Below, piece by piece: positions 13,237 through 26,370 of a stretch of 64,000 bases of DNA. Origin of the DNA: Nautilus pompilius (lineage: Eukaryota; Mollusca; Cephalopoda; Nautilida; Nautilidae); NCBI GenBank assembly GCA_018389105.1, contig JACATO010001106.1:109501-173500 (forward strand), given 5' to 3'. Positions within the stretch are counted from its first letter, which is position 1, and every line of letters starts with the position of its first letter. A model generated the notes under the pieces. That model was not told the origin of the DNA and did no database searches. It worked only from the letters and a program-made list of their open reading frames with translations. Made by a program: the position numbers and the translations under genes.

Positions 13237-14289
13237 CCAAAGAACACGTTCATCGCCAGATGGAGCTGCACTACGCATCAATTACGGAAAATATATTCGG
13301 CATAATTCCACTTTGTGCCTTTCACTAATGACAATGCAAGGTAGACTTTTTTTAAAAAAGAGTTTGCTGCTCTGACCTTCCGAAAGATAGGTTTTAAAAG
13401 TCGAACTATTTGAATGGCTTGGAAGAAGAGTAACTACTCGAAAAGCTTCGACAAAGATAGATTTTTACTCAAGGAAGCTGCTCTTCAGTATTTTCACTCT
13501 GTTACTATTGATGCTTTCTCCAGACAGTTCTAAAGAAGTGGAAAATTCCTTTTCCACGGCGATTCGTTAAATAAAACCAGTCCGCATAACATCGAATCGA
13601 ACACTGCTATTAATAATGACTACAAACAAGATTTGCATTTGCTACCGATTTACACTTCAATAAAAAAAGAGAATTTCAGAAAATAAATATTACTTTTTTC
13701 GGCTTTTGTTTAAAAGTTCACATTATCCGATAGCGTCAGAAATGTAGAAACAAATTGAAAGAGCGGTAAAGCAATTTCCAGTGTATCATTAGTCTCATCC
13801 ACCGAGCCTCCTTCAGCCACGTCTGCTTTACAGCTTGGAATATCGTGAGAAACTTAATTACTGATAAGAATCATCGGTGCTTTGTGTGATGTCAATACTT
13901 TAGTTTATCACAATGTCTGTGGTCAAGCATAGGATTCAGACCAGTCGTGTGCTAAATTAAACAGAAAAAAAAAATGTCGCTCCAATTCTGTTCCACTTCA
14001 CGACACTTGCAGACAATTCTTTCTCGGCGAATTTCTACATTTTGTAGATCTAACTCTGACCTATAGGCGACGGCGTCTGGAAATACTAAGTATCTGTTAT
14101 GAGTTGTTCTTGCGTGTAAATTTCAAACAGAGAACTGTTAAGTCTTTTATGATTAATCCAAAAATGTGCTTCTTTAGAACAAGTGTAATTATATTTTGAA
14201 AATGAGTTTGAAAACCATGTTGAAAATTCACTGTAATGCCATTCATTGCTTTGCGTAAGAGTCTCTCGAGCAAGGTAATGTCCCATGGC
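13236..14289. other. unassigned sequence
   Basis: No feature supported. The open frames at 14086-14289 on the minus strand lie immediately beyond the Tc1-like relic and could be its decayed continuation, but show no diagnostic motif. Confidence 0.45.
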
Positions 14290-14560
14290 ATTATTAAGTA
14301 TGCCACTTGTAGGCGGGCATGTACAGGTTTTGTTCCAGTCCTTTTACAGTGCTTGGCAAACTACCAACAAGGGTGTCAGGCTGGCAAAGATGATATATTA
14401 TATCCCAAAATGTATTTGATATAGCATTTAGATTGAGGTCTGGACGGTCAGTCGGGCACCTGGTTGTACTTACTGCCTTTTGAAGACCTAACAGTCTTGC
14501 TGTGTACGAAGACATTGTGTTTGCGCAGTCAACGTTGCTATACAAATGGATATTGTCCAT
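14290..14560 (-). pseudogene. Tc1-like transposase, C-terminal relic
   Basis: An open frame of 88 codons on the minus strand carries RPDLNLNAISNTFWDI, which resembles the SPDLNPIExxWD block near the C terminus of Tc1-type transposases. It is preceded by DCANTMSSYTARLLGL, corresponding to the DNAxxHxA block with the second catalytic aspartate, and followed by a LxSLPSTVKGLEQNL stretch in the position of the family's LxxxLxxEW segment. The N-terminal two-thirds are missing or unrecognisable. Substitutions at the proline and isoleucine of the PI motif indicate decay. The frame itself is uninterrupted here, which is unusual among the Tc1-like relics in this window. Confidence 0.6.
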
Positions 14561-16547
14561 TCGCTGATAGGTTATCGGATTTGGGTTCAGAGCTGTCAGC
14601 TAAGTGGGCAAATTACTGTAATACTCACGACGCGGTCACCGTCAGAACTGTCGCACTGTTTCACGCAGAAGTCGTTAAATCAATCACACTGAGGTGCGAC
14701 GATGTCGCCCAGCCTGTCCCATTATATTCTATGGATGTTTACACTTTATATTGTCACTCAGCCTCCCGGTGATATTGCCTAGATGTACTAGTGCACTTCG
14801 TGTTCTCACTCTCATTAATGAGTTCTGGGCTGTTGTTGTATAACAAGTCGGTAGGTGGCATAACCGTATTTGTCGATTCTGGTGCTTTGTCAAATTGGCA
14901 TATTCTTAGCAAGAAATACACCCGCCGTACAAAACGCGAAAAATATGGAAAACAATTTGTGTGATGTTGTCTGCATATCTAATAACGACATTAAATCCGG
15001 TTTAAATTGTTGTTAACCCTAACCGCACCAGTTAGAATTTCACGTTTTGTTCATGGAAAGAGTTGTACTTTTCAAAATGTTTGAATATATAGAATTCTAT
15101 GCATAATTCCCTGAATTAAAAAGAAATAACCAGAATAAAATAGTTTTGACAATATTAATAAAACCGATTCAAAGTTAAATTTACCGTCTTTAATTGTGAT
15201 ATTCTAGATTCTAAATGACTAATAAACGGCGAAATAACGGTCTAGCTGGCATTTAAACATAAGAATAGAACTTATTCTAAAATCCGTTAAGTATAAATGG
15301 GTTTAAAGTCCGAAGGGTGGATTACTTGACCTAGCAAGAAGAAAACTTTTAACGTTATTAATGGCAGAAACAAAATAATAGAATGAACGTATCCAACGAG
15401 TTTATAACTTTTACCACAAGATTGACTTCTCAGAAGCTTCAGAGGATCTCTACAGAATGGTTAAAAACGTGAAGATGATGCGGGTAACGTCTGTTCAATG
15501 TCTTAAATTGAATTACAAAATTTTATCTACTCTGCTTAAGAGTGAGTTTTCGACTAGAAACACAAGAGAATAGCATTTGGTTTGCGATGTAAAGAATTAT
15601 TGATTTCTCACAGCCAAAAATTGCGTGTATATTTTACAGTAAAAAAAAATTATATTTATATTCTGTATTTCTATAAATGTAATTTATTCGTACACAGTTG
15701 CTTCCGTTGGTGAAAATTAGTTCCCAGTATACATTAAATAAAACATTTTTTCAGTTTTCTTTGTTCTGTTCGGTAAACTAATAAAAGAAAACAGAGTGGA
15801 ACTAAATAAACCTAGTAAATGTTTTAAAGTTTCTTTCAAAACGTGCAGCAAAAGCGAATATATATTGTGCAGTTTACCATCGACTTTGCGAACTTCTTTA
15901 TTGAAATGTCATTCTGTTATAGGACGAAAACCAATTATTCAAATCTGCAAGTGGGCTACGTTGAAAGATGAAAAATAAACTTTTCTGAAGAATCTTGAAA
16001 AGCGGAGTTTTGAAAATTGCTACGTACCAGATTGACCTATAGAATTAAATAATTCTCTCCTTATTTTATCAACTCTGATTTAAAATTCCCATTCGACAAG
16101 ATATAGTGTCTAATTCCGGAAATCGATATTGGGAAATTTAATATACTGTCATGTATGGTAGAGCAACTAAGCTGGAAAGTGGCACACTTTAAGTAGTAAG
16201 GCGTAAAAAATAACTTCTGTCGGTAATCCTATTCTAAACTTTGAAAGCAGACAAACAGCTAATGAACCGCATATGCTACTTTCTTGAAAAGCACTTTATT
16301 ATTTTCTTTGATCTGTTTTCTTTTAGTGGTGCAAAAAAGGCTCGATGTTGAGGGCTTATCTATGGACACAGAGAAGAAAAATATTTATCAGCATCATTTA
16401 AAAATTGATTTATGGTTTACTGTGTGATATGTTTTTCATTTTTTTTTTAATCATTAAAAATTCTATTACAGAAAAATGTTTTTATAATATCGAGCCGGCA
16501 TAAGGTGTAAGCCAACTTATAATTATGACTTTTCTGCCCTTTTAAGT
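14561..16547. other. unassigned AT-rich sequence
   Basis: No gene supported. The plus-strand opening at 14464-14772 overlaps the Tc1-like relic in antisense and is not credible. A small opening at 15796-15978 has no domain. Confidence 0.45.
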
Positions 16548-16790
16548 TTAAGAGAAGTTATTAGATCTTACGTTAAGAAAGGACGTAAGATCGTATGTCT
16601 GCAAGAGGACATCAAATCTTACGTTAAAAGAGAACATTAAATCATTGCCTGAAAAGGTAACATTTGCTTTTAAGTTTATAGGAGAATATTAAATTTAATC
16701 TGAAAAGAAGACATTGAAACTTAATTATATAAGAAATATTATATCTTAAGGTTTAAAAGGAACTGAATATTAAAAGAGACAGGAAACCAT
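16548..16790. repeat. diverged tandem repeat of about 40 bp
   Basis: Successive segments carry variants of an AGACATxAAATCTTACGTTxAAAAG theme: TTATTAGATCTTACGTTAAG, ACATCAAATCTTACGTTAAA, ACATTAAATCATTGCCTGAA, TATTAAATTTAATCTGAAAA and so on. Spacing is irregular and copies are well diverged, so boundaries are approximate. Confidence 0.55.
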
Positions 16791-17241
16791 AATGTAACAA
16801 AAGTACATCAGAGCGTTTTCATCTTAAATTTACGAGAAGAAAAATAAACCATGGAAGAGAGTGATATTTATGAAGCATGGTTTATATCAAGAAGAGGAAT
16901 TTATCTTAGATTTTCAAAGAGTGTATCATGGCTTAAAATAGCGAAACAGAGCCATAGTTATTGGCCTCCTCTGCAGACCTCTGGTGCTGCATTAGAAAGG
17001 ATGGTAGAAATATAGCTTTAGGTCTTATAACATTCCCTGGGCGAGAAGTCATCTTTACTTTGGATTAGAATAAACCAATGACCATTTTTACGTCGTAATT
17101 AAATGGCAGGAATTGTAAAAGATCATCAGTATTATATAAATTCCTGATAAAGACAGATAGCCTTCTGGTACTAATGCTGCGATTGAGTGGGAACTAAAGA
17201 TAATTTACGAATTAAATTATCTCCAGGTCGTCCTCAAAAGA
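16791..17241. other. unassigned sequence upstream of mariner copy 2
   Basis: Nothing identifiable. The 5' third of mariner copy 2 would be expected near here but no match to copy 1 is visible before about 17242. Confidence 0.45.
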
Positions 17242-18040
17242 TGATAGAAAAGTCAGTAACATCAGGAGGACACGGCAAATGAGCACACAACATAACGATG
17301 GTTTGCACAGTTTTGATCAAAAGATGTGAGCCTCGAAGATGAGGAACGTAGCGGGCGTCCGTGATGTCGACCGTCTGAAAGCCTGAGTTGAAGCTGATCC
17401 AGGAAAAACAGAGCGAGAAATGGCTGGAGAGCCTGACGTAAGCACTGCAACTATTTCCCGGCGTCTTGACACAATCGGAAAGGCGAAAAACCTGGACAAG
17501 TGGGTGTCTCGCGAATTGAACGAACAACAACAAAATCGTTGATTGGAGATCTGCTTTTCGCTCGTCATAAGAAATAAAAACGACCCATTTCTTGACCTTA
17601 TCATTACGTGTGATGAAAAGTAACTGAACAGTGACAAGACGCCAAACCAAATTCCATAGCCCAACCTCCACCCAATGAAGGTCACGGTCACTGTCTGGTG
17701 GACTGTAACTGGTACCATCCACTATAACTTCTTGAAACCTAGCGAAATAATCACAGCTGAAAGGTACTGTTGGGAGTTAAGCTTTTTTTCATCAGAAACT
17801 CTCCCAACGACAGCCGGCATTGGTGGCTCGAAGAGGCCCAATCCAGTTCCACGACAGTGCTCGTCCTCATGACTCTTCAGAAACTGAACACTTTGGGGTA
17901 CCATGTTCTCCCTCACCCAGCCTCCTATTCACCAGACCTTTCTCCCACAGACCACCACCTTTTCAAACACCTCGACAGCTTCCTTTGTATGAAATCCTTC
18001 TCCAACCAAGCAGCAATTTAAACCGCCTTCCACCAGTTTA
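17242..18040 (+). pseudogene. mariner transposase, truncated and frameshifted
   Basis: Fragments in changing frames give LDKWVSRELNEQQQNR then a stop, then FLDLIITCDEK with the first aspartate block. Next come MKVTVTVWWTVTGTIHYNFL (17675 onward), the HDSARPH block that keeps the second aspartate lost in copy 1, and YSPDLSPTDHHLFKHL with the third aspartate. N-terminal sequence is missing. At least three frame changes make it non-functional. Because each copy preserves different ancestral residues, the two decayed independently after separate insertion. Confidence 0.85.
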
Positions 18041-18214
18041 TCGACTCCAGAAATCCAGATTTTCTTCACAATGGTATAAATGCGCTTGTAACTCGTCAGC
18101 AGAAGTGTATCGATTGTAATGGAACTTACTCTGATTAATAGACTTCACGTTCAGCAGCGATATGAAGTCTCGTTGTTGAGGTAAAAAATCGACAAAACTT
18201 ATGTAACAACCTAA
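17242..18214 (+). mobile_element. mariner-family transposon, copy 2, 5'-truncated
   Basis: This is the same family as the element at 711-1994, inverted relative to it. Collinear similarity starts within the DNA-binding part of the transposase and runs to the terminal inverted repeat, which ends ACATAAG... in the reverse reading (plus strand ...ATGTAACAACCTAA at 18201-18214). The first roughly 290 bp, including the left inverted repeat, are absent. A short deletion relative to copy 1 also lies near 17870. Confidence 0.85.
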
Positions 18215-21200
18215 TAAATACATGAAGCGGTGTGATTCTACTTTTTGAACAGTCGTTTTAAGCTCAGTAGCACTATGGTAATTGGTGTGCGCGTGCGCGT
18301 CACAAACGGAAGTGCGATCAGGGTAAAGAGAAAAGTTAGCTGGATGAACGCCACTCTTTCTGAGCAAAATTAGGTCTGACGAAGGTCGCTTGAGGGGGCG
18401 TAGTAATAGGCTTATTAGATGAAGCGTTTCTGGACTTCTTTAATGAGATCTTGCTGAAGACCATAAGATAAACTGTTTCGAAAATTAGACTTTAAAGAGT
18501 TAAAGCATCAGATCTCTTACGCAGAGCGGCGAAACTGATCGATACGCTGATTACAGCAGGTAAAATCAGGTGTACACTGAGCGACAATAGGGAGCAAGAT
18601 GCGCAAAAAATTAAATAACATGTAAATGAATAAATATCGTTTCTAGTGATCCTCCATCGGGAGGGTGAAACATGAGAGAGTTACGCGTGTGCAGGGTTAA
18701 ACGATGGTTTCGACTACAATAAAACATTATCGCAAAGGTGGCAAAATAAAAACGAAAAAGTACTGAAGTGGATTAGCGTTGGCCTTTTACAGTTGAGTAA
18801 CACGAGTAACCAGAGAACCTACGTTTCAGGGACGGTTCCCTGTCCCCATCATCAGGGTTTTAGATCTAAGAACGACTCCCTTTTTAAGTTGATTTCGAGC
18901 TAGGTGATCTGACCAGCGCTTTATCCCACGGCGCACATGTAGATCAGATGTCACCTCCCCTGTTATCGAAACCTTCCTCTCCCATTTCCGGACATTGGTC
19001 ACGCGACTACAAAAACCTGTCCGTTCAGAAGGAATCGAATCCGTTCGCTGTCAAATTAAAGTGCACTGATAATATTTCTTCACTTTTCTCTCGATGGGTA
19101 AAAAAATACAAGCAAAAAACTCCAGCTGTTATAAGAAATTATTCATATGGTATCCAGTTCATAAGCGCACCTGAAACAAACCGACATTTTATCGTGGTAA
19201 CAAAATTTTTCACACCGAATTTAATCATCGGATTTATATTGAATGAAAGAGAATCTTGGAAATGTGAAACACGCGTGTTTTTGGTTAGAAACAGAAAGGC
19301 GGCAGAATTTCTAATTGGATAAAAGTGTGTAAACCGACAGAATTTGCATAAAATGTGCATACTTAACTCTGCCATATTTGCTAATTTAGATAAATCGACG
19401 TATGCAAAATCTTCTAGGTGAACAATGCTGGCGCGCGCGCGCACACAATACGTGAATACAGAAAGTAGACATAACCGAATGGACACCCAGGTTTCGAGGA
19501 ATACTTGTTTATCTAGGAACTATACGCGGAAGAATATAAGTAGGAGTACTTTGTGGTGGAGCTCTTTGGCGTATAGAAGGTAAAAACAAACAAAAAAAAC
19601 ACGTGATCACACCGAGTAGACGAGATCACCAATTCTCAGACATAAAACCTGTATTCGTGAGTCCCTGGAATTTGGTATACTGGGACGCATTTTCTAGTTG
19701 GGGATTCATTTGGGGGCGACTGGCGGGGGCCATGGCAGAGTTATGACGCTTTGACTACTCTTAAAACTTGGCGTTGGTTGGGTATCGCGGGCGAGGGCGC
19801 CATACCACCAGCACAACAGAAAACACGACCGTTACAGACGGCAGAAGCGGTTAGTATCCTTCGATTTGAATGACGTCGCGTGCTGTGAGGAATGGTTTGC
19901 GTCTTTGGTGGAGATAGAACCCGATGGCTTTCGTTGTGGATACTTTCGCATTTGCAGCCAACTGCACGGGTATGGCTCTCGCATTTCCGTTCACAGTGTG
20001 GATTTCAATTTCTGTGGACTTTACGAACGGTCGTCTTGCGGTTTCTGTTTAGCTAGACGTTCAGTCTGTTAATAGCCGCCCGTTGCTTCTACTAACACCC
20101 AGTAGCGAAACTCTGCGACCCATCTTAGATACATCGGTTTCTGTTAATCTTCTGTTCGTGGTATGGCTGCTTCATCCACCCTGTACCTGTTCTTATAGCT
20201 TGCATTCATGTGTTTATAAGCTGTTGAAGTCTCAGTCTCGGCACATATACTCCAATTCAGGCGTTGAAGGGAACCTTGGTAATGAGTGGATTTCCTTCAG
20301 GCATAAATATTCACTGAAATATGCATTCGAAAGAACATGAATTCCATCTTTCGAAGAATAAAGCAATGTGTAAATCAAATTGGTCAAAACTCGAAGGATA
20401 AATAAATGACAAAGAAGTAGTCTGGGGTTAATGTATCGATCGTTTCCTTAATTAATTTAATTGTTGAGTAAACTGTATTTTTTTAAAAATCTCTCTTGCA
20501 CTTATCCGGTTGTTTTTGCAACTACTAGCTGTGTTAGCCTGTCTCCTGTCTCCCTAGGCAACCCATCCCATTCGCTAATCTTCCTCTGAAGAAAGATCTA
20601 TTGAATGCTCAAATCTGGAAGTTGGAATTTTCTCATGTCTGTCTTATGTTTATAACAGGCATCATATTTACAGTATAGTTTAAATAATCCAGGAAGATAA
20701 GTGTATCGCTTCAAAGCGTATATAAAATATTTAAATACAAATTCATTTATTTATTTTTTGAATGCAGTTTATTGGTAAGTATTGTAGCTTTATTTGAATT
20801 TAAATATCTTTATGCAGGATAATTCTGGTTATACAAGCAATGTACAAACGGAATAAATTCGCTTGTTTCTCCATATATTAAAGAGAACTTTCTGCCAATT
20901 ATTCTAGCTTAGAGTTTTTTATATGCACGGCAGTTTCATAGGCCTCCACAATATTCCGATTTAGATCGGCCAATTTATTAGTTTTTAATACTTAATCGTC
21001 ATTATTCCGCATATTTTCCTTCAGCTTATAATCTTTAACTGAGCTGATTAATGAATCTCAGTTTCGGGTGCCTGTCTCTGTGGCCATCACTTTGGTTGAG
21101 TCCTGAGAAGGATTGTTAATGTTAACTTGTACCAGCCGTTTCTAATTTTTTAATGAGGTTCTTAAGCAACGTTTTCGATTACTGAGCCATTGGAAGGTAG

Positions 21201-24200
21201 CATCTCTACACAGAAAAGGTGTATTTATAGCTCCAAGAAGGCAGGAAGGAATCTCCGAAATAATGCTAGTTAGCCGTTGGTTTACTATTGATATGGAGAT
21301 GGATCAAATCTGAGATAATCCTCTGCTTTCAAGAGATGCCACATCGCTAGTAACATCCGGCTCCTATATCATCAGTATAGTTTAGGTCATTATCATGCGA
21401 CATAAACCTCAGGACCAGTCAGTAACTCCGCCAGCAGATGGTACAGAAAGATGAAGAAAAGCCTGTCTTAATTGTTCATCTTTGGGAGAACTCTGCTAAA
21501 TTTGCACGAAAAAAAAAAAAAAATCAATGACTTGGATAATAAAATTAATTAAAGGGAATTGACGCCGAGATCACGGTCAAAGTGACTCGATCAGAATGAA
21601 ACAAAATATGCAAAAAGTTCTGCAAGACTCACTGGTTCCCTTAGGAATCCATTTGACTTGCACTTTGTATTCGTATTATCTTTAATAAAATGAAAAGACC
21701 CCGGGGTAAGATTTTGAAATTACAGGAAGCTGATTAACTTGTATGACGAGTATAGAAAAATCTGATAGCAGTTAATGATACCATAATAAACAAACCAATT
21801 TTTTTTTGCATGACGAAATGAAGGCTTAACGAGACTGAGATGGAATTTTAATTCTTCTATGCTGATGTTACCGAGTCCACTCATAATGGAGAACGATGTA
21901 ACTTTTTAACAGAAGAAAAGGAAATAATTATTCTGACGTTAGATTAAAACCTCCGAAACTTTACTGAATTATACTGACGTTCATTTAACAGTGTTGCTTC
22001 TTCTTTTTTTTTCAGTTAATGGCAAGAAATTATTGATATAAGCAGAAAATAACTGGTAATTAGAATAATAAATAATTGAACAGATAAGCTAAAAACAGGA
22101 AGTGCTTAAAAGAATGCTGTTCATAAACTCCCTTAATTTACTCCGTGTAAAAGCAGTTGTATGATAACCTACTATCCTTAATTTTGAGAAAAGTTAGATC
22201 AGTATTTTCAAACAAAACCACAAACAATTTTTGTCTGCTTCATAGTTGTGTATAGTGGTGACGTGCACATCAGTTGGACACGACATCTTATGAGCTGTTT
22301 TTCGTTCTCTTGACTTAAAAGAGCTCAAAACCAAACTAACGCTTTTCAATGAACCGATAATATTTTTATTTAATTAATCATTATGATTGGTATGTCAGCT
22401 TTGTAAATTGAACAATAAATATACATATATATGCTGAAGCTGTGTCTTACATTTGAATCTTCATAATCAGATCAAAAATCAAAGGCCACAATATCAAATA
22501 TCGCAGATCACTATACCATTTTTTTTTCTGATTCACTGACGCAGACTTAGATTTGTGGCGCCAACACCCATAATATTGGTGGTCTACTAAATCACACTAA
22601 ATGCAAATAACTTCTTTTGCGAGTTTTAATCAGAAAGTTGTGGGTATTGTGTTATATATATATATGAGTCAGTTTTTTGGACTTTCGGTAACCATAATGG
22701 CTGAGGTATTCTGCAAGAAAAATCGTTCCTAACACTCGATTACTGTGCAAGAACTTTTCGTGAATCAAGAACAATTCAAAATATTTATTTTTAAATAAAA
22801 GTCCACTTTAGACAGGGTCAAAGAGTTAACAACAATCTGTATATTCTTTTCCCAGAAAGAGATGTGTGCATAACATGTTTTGCCCACGCTTATTGACTGA
22901 ACATATAAAAAAATGGTACGTCCAAAGTAATTTTCATACCGGTCAACCTGATATAAAAGTCTCTAGCTCCAATTTATTTTCTTCTATCTTATTTTATATC
23001 TAAGACTTCTGGTGTCATATGATGGACTATTAGTAAAAGAAGATTGCAAAAATATCGAATAAAATCGTTTCCTTACTGAAATGGAGCAAAACACTTTCCA
23101 ACTCACTAGACGTCTTCTAAACTGATAACACCCTTTCGTTCTGTTATTGGATATAGTCTCCAGTTAGATTTTTTATTATGGTTTTATTTTAAAAGATTCC
23201 AAACCACTGTTTTATTGTAGACCATCAACTACTCCTGCATTATTTATACCTACCTACGTGCCCGTCGTTTTGGAGAATTATCGTCAGCTATAAAGAGTCG
23301 ACTTTTCTCAGTGGTGCCTCGATTAATGTATTAAGCCATGGAATTAAACCGTTCACCTTAGTTCAAACCCCGAATCTGGCCAGGTCACTGGTTAACGACA
23401 GCTGTCACTAGATTTCGCTGCCACTGGTCTATTCTTTATATTTTAGTTATCTATAAAGAGACCAAACTAGAGTCGGTATTTGGCGAGTCTGGGAGTGATG
23501 CGATTTTAAGTCGATACCCAATAATTAAGAACTTTTACAAATACAGCGTTCTTCACAAAGTAGGAATTTACCAAAATTTCTAAATTGGGTATCTTAATGT
23601 CTGGCATTATAAGTTCGGAATTGCGCTGATAAAGCTGTCTATCGAGTGTTACAAGAGATTAATTTTTTTTTTAATCGAACGTCCTCAAACAGGCACAAAA
23701 GGGATGCGTGGAAATTTTGAGATTGTCTGGTTTTGTCTCCTGCAACTCTGGCATTTGTTTGCGAAAACAGCTGTAGGTTGTTGTTTTTTTACTTGTAGAA
23801 AGCGTTAAAGATTGGTTCTAATGTAAATACTATTTGAAGATCCTGACAAATTCGTCAAGATATCACGACCGGTTCAAACAGCTACAGAAAGAGAGGGGGG
23901 GAGAGTTTAACGCAAAAAGTCTGTCACAAACTTTCTTAAAGGGAGACAAACCTTCGGGCATTGTCACGGTCATCTTAATCAACCAAACATCGTGGCATAG
24001 ATCCATTGCAGCGCTCTCACTATATTTGAACATCACTCCGGTTGCTGTCAGTAAAGCGATAAACTAACTATGTTACTTCGAATGCACATAAATTTTTTAA
24101 ATCAGTTTTTCATGAATTTAGATGAGTCGCCTTAGCTTATTATTAAATGCTTCAGTTTTTTTTTTCTTCAGCTATTGAGTATATATAGTGTCGGAAAGCA

Positions 24201-24339
24201 TAAACTGACACGTTAAATGTGTATAAATGAACATTCCAACCATGGCCATTACACTGACAGAAATGCAATTTCTTGTTCTTCCGACTGGCATGTACATCAA
24301 CATGATTCATAGTAAATAGTTCGCATACACTCGTTTTCT
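18215..24339. other. long unassigned region
   Basis: No gene is supported. The longest opening, 124 codons at 18948-19322 (plus), contains no recognisable domain and is mirrored by an equally long antisense opening. Around 18835-18860 the sequence CAGGGACGGTTCCCTGTCCC followed by CATCATCAGGG recalls, in reverse, sequence seen after reverse-transcriptase frames of some invertebrate non-LTR elements; this is only a hint. A GC-richer interval at about 19690-20340 holds two adjacent unrecognised openings (19866-20072, cysteine-rich; 20083-20340). A tRNA B-box-like AGTTCAAACCCCG lies near 23360 without a convincing A box. Confidence 0.4.
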
Positions 24340-25300
24340 TACATTATGAAAGAATTTCATGTTCACAAAAATTTAAGAACATATCAAACATATTCAAATT
24401 TTGTCAAAAAACCCCTGATTTTTAGAGATTACATGATCTCAGACTCATAAGCATCAATTACATCCTCGCTCATGCATAGAGTCCACAAGACGAATATAGC
24501 GGTCTATGCAGTTATCGGTCCAATCGACTAAATAATTTAAAACAATTGATACAAAATTTCTGGGCTTTTTTTTTATCTCAATAGCTTTACCAATATACGG
24601 TTTTATGGTTTCTTTATTAGATTTAAATCAGGGATTTTAGCCGGTCAGTTTAGAACTAGATTTCCTTTGATCTATGACATATTGCTTGATTATGGCTACC
24701 AAACGTTTTGGATCATTATCATTTTGGAAAATCCAGCTGAGAGGGGAAACATTATTTAGATTATGGTTATATTATAATAGTCAAAACATCTAAATAAACA
24801 AACTGATTTCCTGGATACTATGAATAAGGTCTTTCCCGCCTGGGAAGAAACAACCTTTTACCATAATGAACCCGACCTCACTTTTCATCGTTGGCTTGGT
24901 ACACTTCAAATTGGATGCCTTACCGAATCTTTGTCACATATAAGTCCGACCACTTGATCTAAACCAGTGGAACTGTTATTCATCGGAATCCCCAGACCAC
25001 ATTTCCAAGGTCCATTGGAGATGGTCCTTGGCAAGAAGTCGAGCCCTTCGATTCTTCAAGACACGCACAATCATTTCTAAGTCACACAGCCGTCGCTGAA
25101 CAGTTTTCACGGAGATCGGTGGGTTCTCCAAACTTCCTAAATTGTCAACCGGGGTCTTGTATCGGTCTATTTCGGATAGACGCTTAATTTTTCCGATTGG
25201 TCCGAGCATCCGTTTTTTTTGGACGGGAGGGTCTTGCCATTTCTATGCCGTTCGTAGTAACTATTCTTTTCTTCGTACAGCTTTCAGGCGAGAAAACGAG
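24340..25300 (-). pseudogene. Tc1-like transposase relic
   Basis: Reading the minus strand, a helix-turn-helix-like stretch (PPISVKTVQRRLCDLEM, about 25130-25080) is followed by RRARLLAKDHLQWTLEMW. Next comes a CxxPTMKSEVGFIMVKGCF block near 24840-24900, equivalent to the family's PTVKxGGGSxMVWGCF. WIFQNDNDPKR follows at 24702-24737, with the second catalytic aspartate in the DNDPKH motif. A decayed RLVDSMHERG tail lies near 24470, matching the usual LVxSMPxR block. The last catalytic residue region is degraded and many stops interrupt the frame. The domain order is complete enough to be confident of the superfamily. Inverted repeats were not identified. Confidence 0.75.
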
Positions 25301-26370
25301 CCATTTTGCTGCACTCAACCCGCTTAGCAGTCGCGGAATATGGCAGTTCCTCTTTGCGCAACTCCACGATCCGACTTAGTTTCGTTAGAGTTAAACTAGA
25401 TTTCATAACTCATTATAGAATGCTAAAATGGTTATGCATTAGTTTACTATATCCTATTAGTTGTCCCAAAAAAATCTCACACGTAAGCAGTTGACGTCGT
25501 CGTTCGTTCATAGCATTCAGTCGTAATGTAATAAAACCGACCGTTATTTGCCACCGGTCGTGTCTACGTATATGTCGGTGGAAATAACAAAACATTGTTT
25601 TTCTATTAGTGTAATGGCGGCTGTGAAAGGATATTTAGATTTACATATTTTAGGTGTCATTTTATGTTTGTCCTGGCATGGTTCTTGTCTTCCACTGTGT
25701 ATATGTATACGTAATTATAAGAATTGTTAACCTGCTTGTTTAAAGAGAATGAATGCTTTACTCTGTTCTGTAATATATTCGAATGTAATTAAGTATTCTT
25801 TTTGCATATTTTGTACATAATTTGTCATTTAATAATAACAAAAGAGCTAAAAACAAACTCAATTATTCAGAAAATTTATTAATTCGTTTTGCATTTTATA
25901 TGGGGGTTTCTTTCTATCGTTTTGCCGTCCTTTGATGGGTCGAAAAGACGAGAAGGTAGCAAACTAAAAATGTCTAAATATTACAAAGCTCGGACGTTTC
26001 AGAGAAATAATTTCGGTATACAAAGCGAGAATTCCCTTAAGAAAAGTTAATGGACGAACTTTTCTCGTGGTTAACCAGAAACTATCTCGATGACTGTCCA
26101 CTTCATACCTTAAGCGACCCCGGTAGATCAGTGCAGCACACTAACAAGTTATGCGGGAACGGAAGGCCTCACATCTTCCCAACACAGATCTCCACATCCG
26201 TAGTTCATCCACACGATGCTCGTCGACACCCGCTCATTTTCCAAGGCAGCAGTTCAACAAAGCACCAGAGGAAAGAAACTTGCGTCGACTACTAACGACC
26301 GCTGGCACAGAGTCGAATAATCAGGGCCAAATCACTTTTACGCAAACAAAACCCCATAGAGCGTCCAAAA
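25301..26370. other. unassigned sequence
   Basis: No feature supported. Openings at 25306-25730 are short and domainless. From about 26050 the base composition becomes richer in C and G, possibly continuous with the fragment that follows. Confidence 0.4.

Noticed and set aside
13056..13375. Cys-Val and His-Thr repeat proteins over the TG run
   Set aside because: They are direct translations of a dinucleotide microsatellite with no independent coding evidence.
18790..18870. 3' part of a non-LTR retroelement on the minus strand
   Set aside because: The GATGATGGGGACAGGG-type phrase is suggestive but no reverse-transcriptase motif or tail could be found beside it.
18948..19322. 124-codon protein
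   Set aside because: No domain was recognised, and a comparable opening exists on the opposite strand at 19139-19486.
23330..23480. tRNA-derived SINE with B-box-like AGTTCAAACCCCG
   Set aside because: No convincing A box at the right distance and no tail or target duplication.
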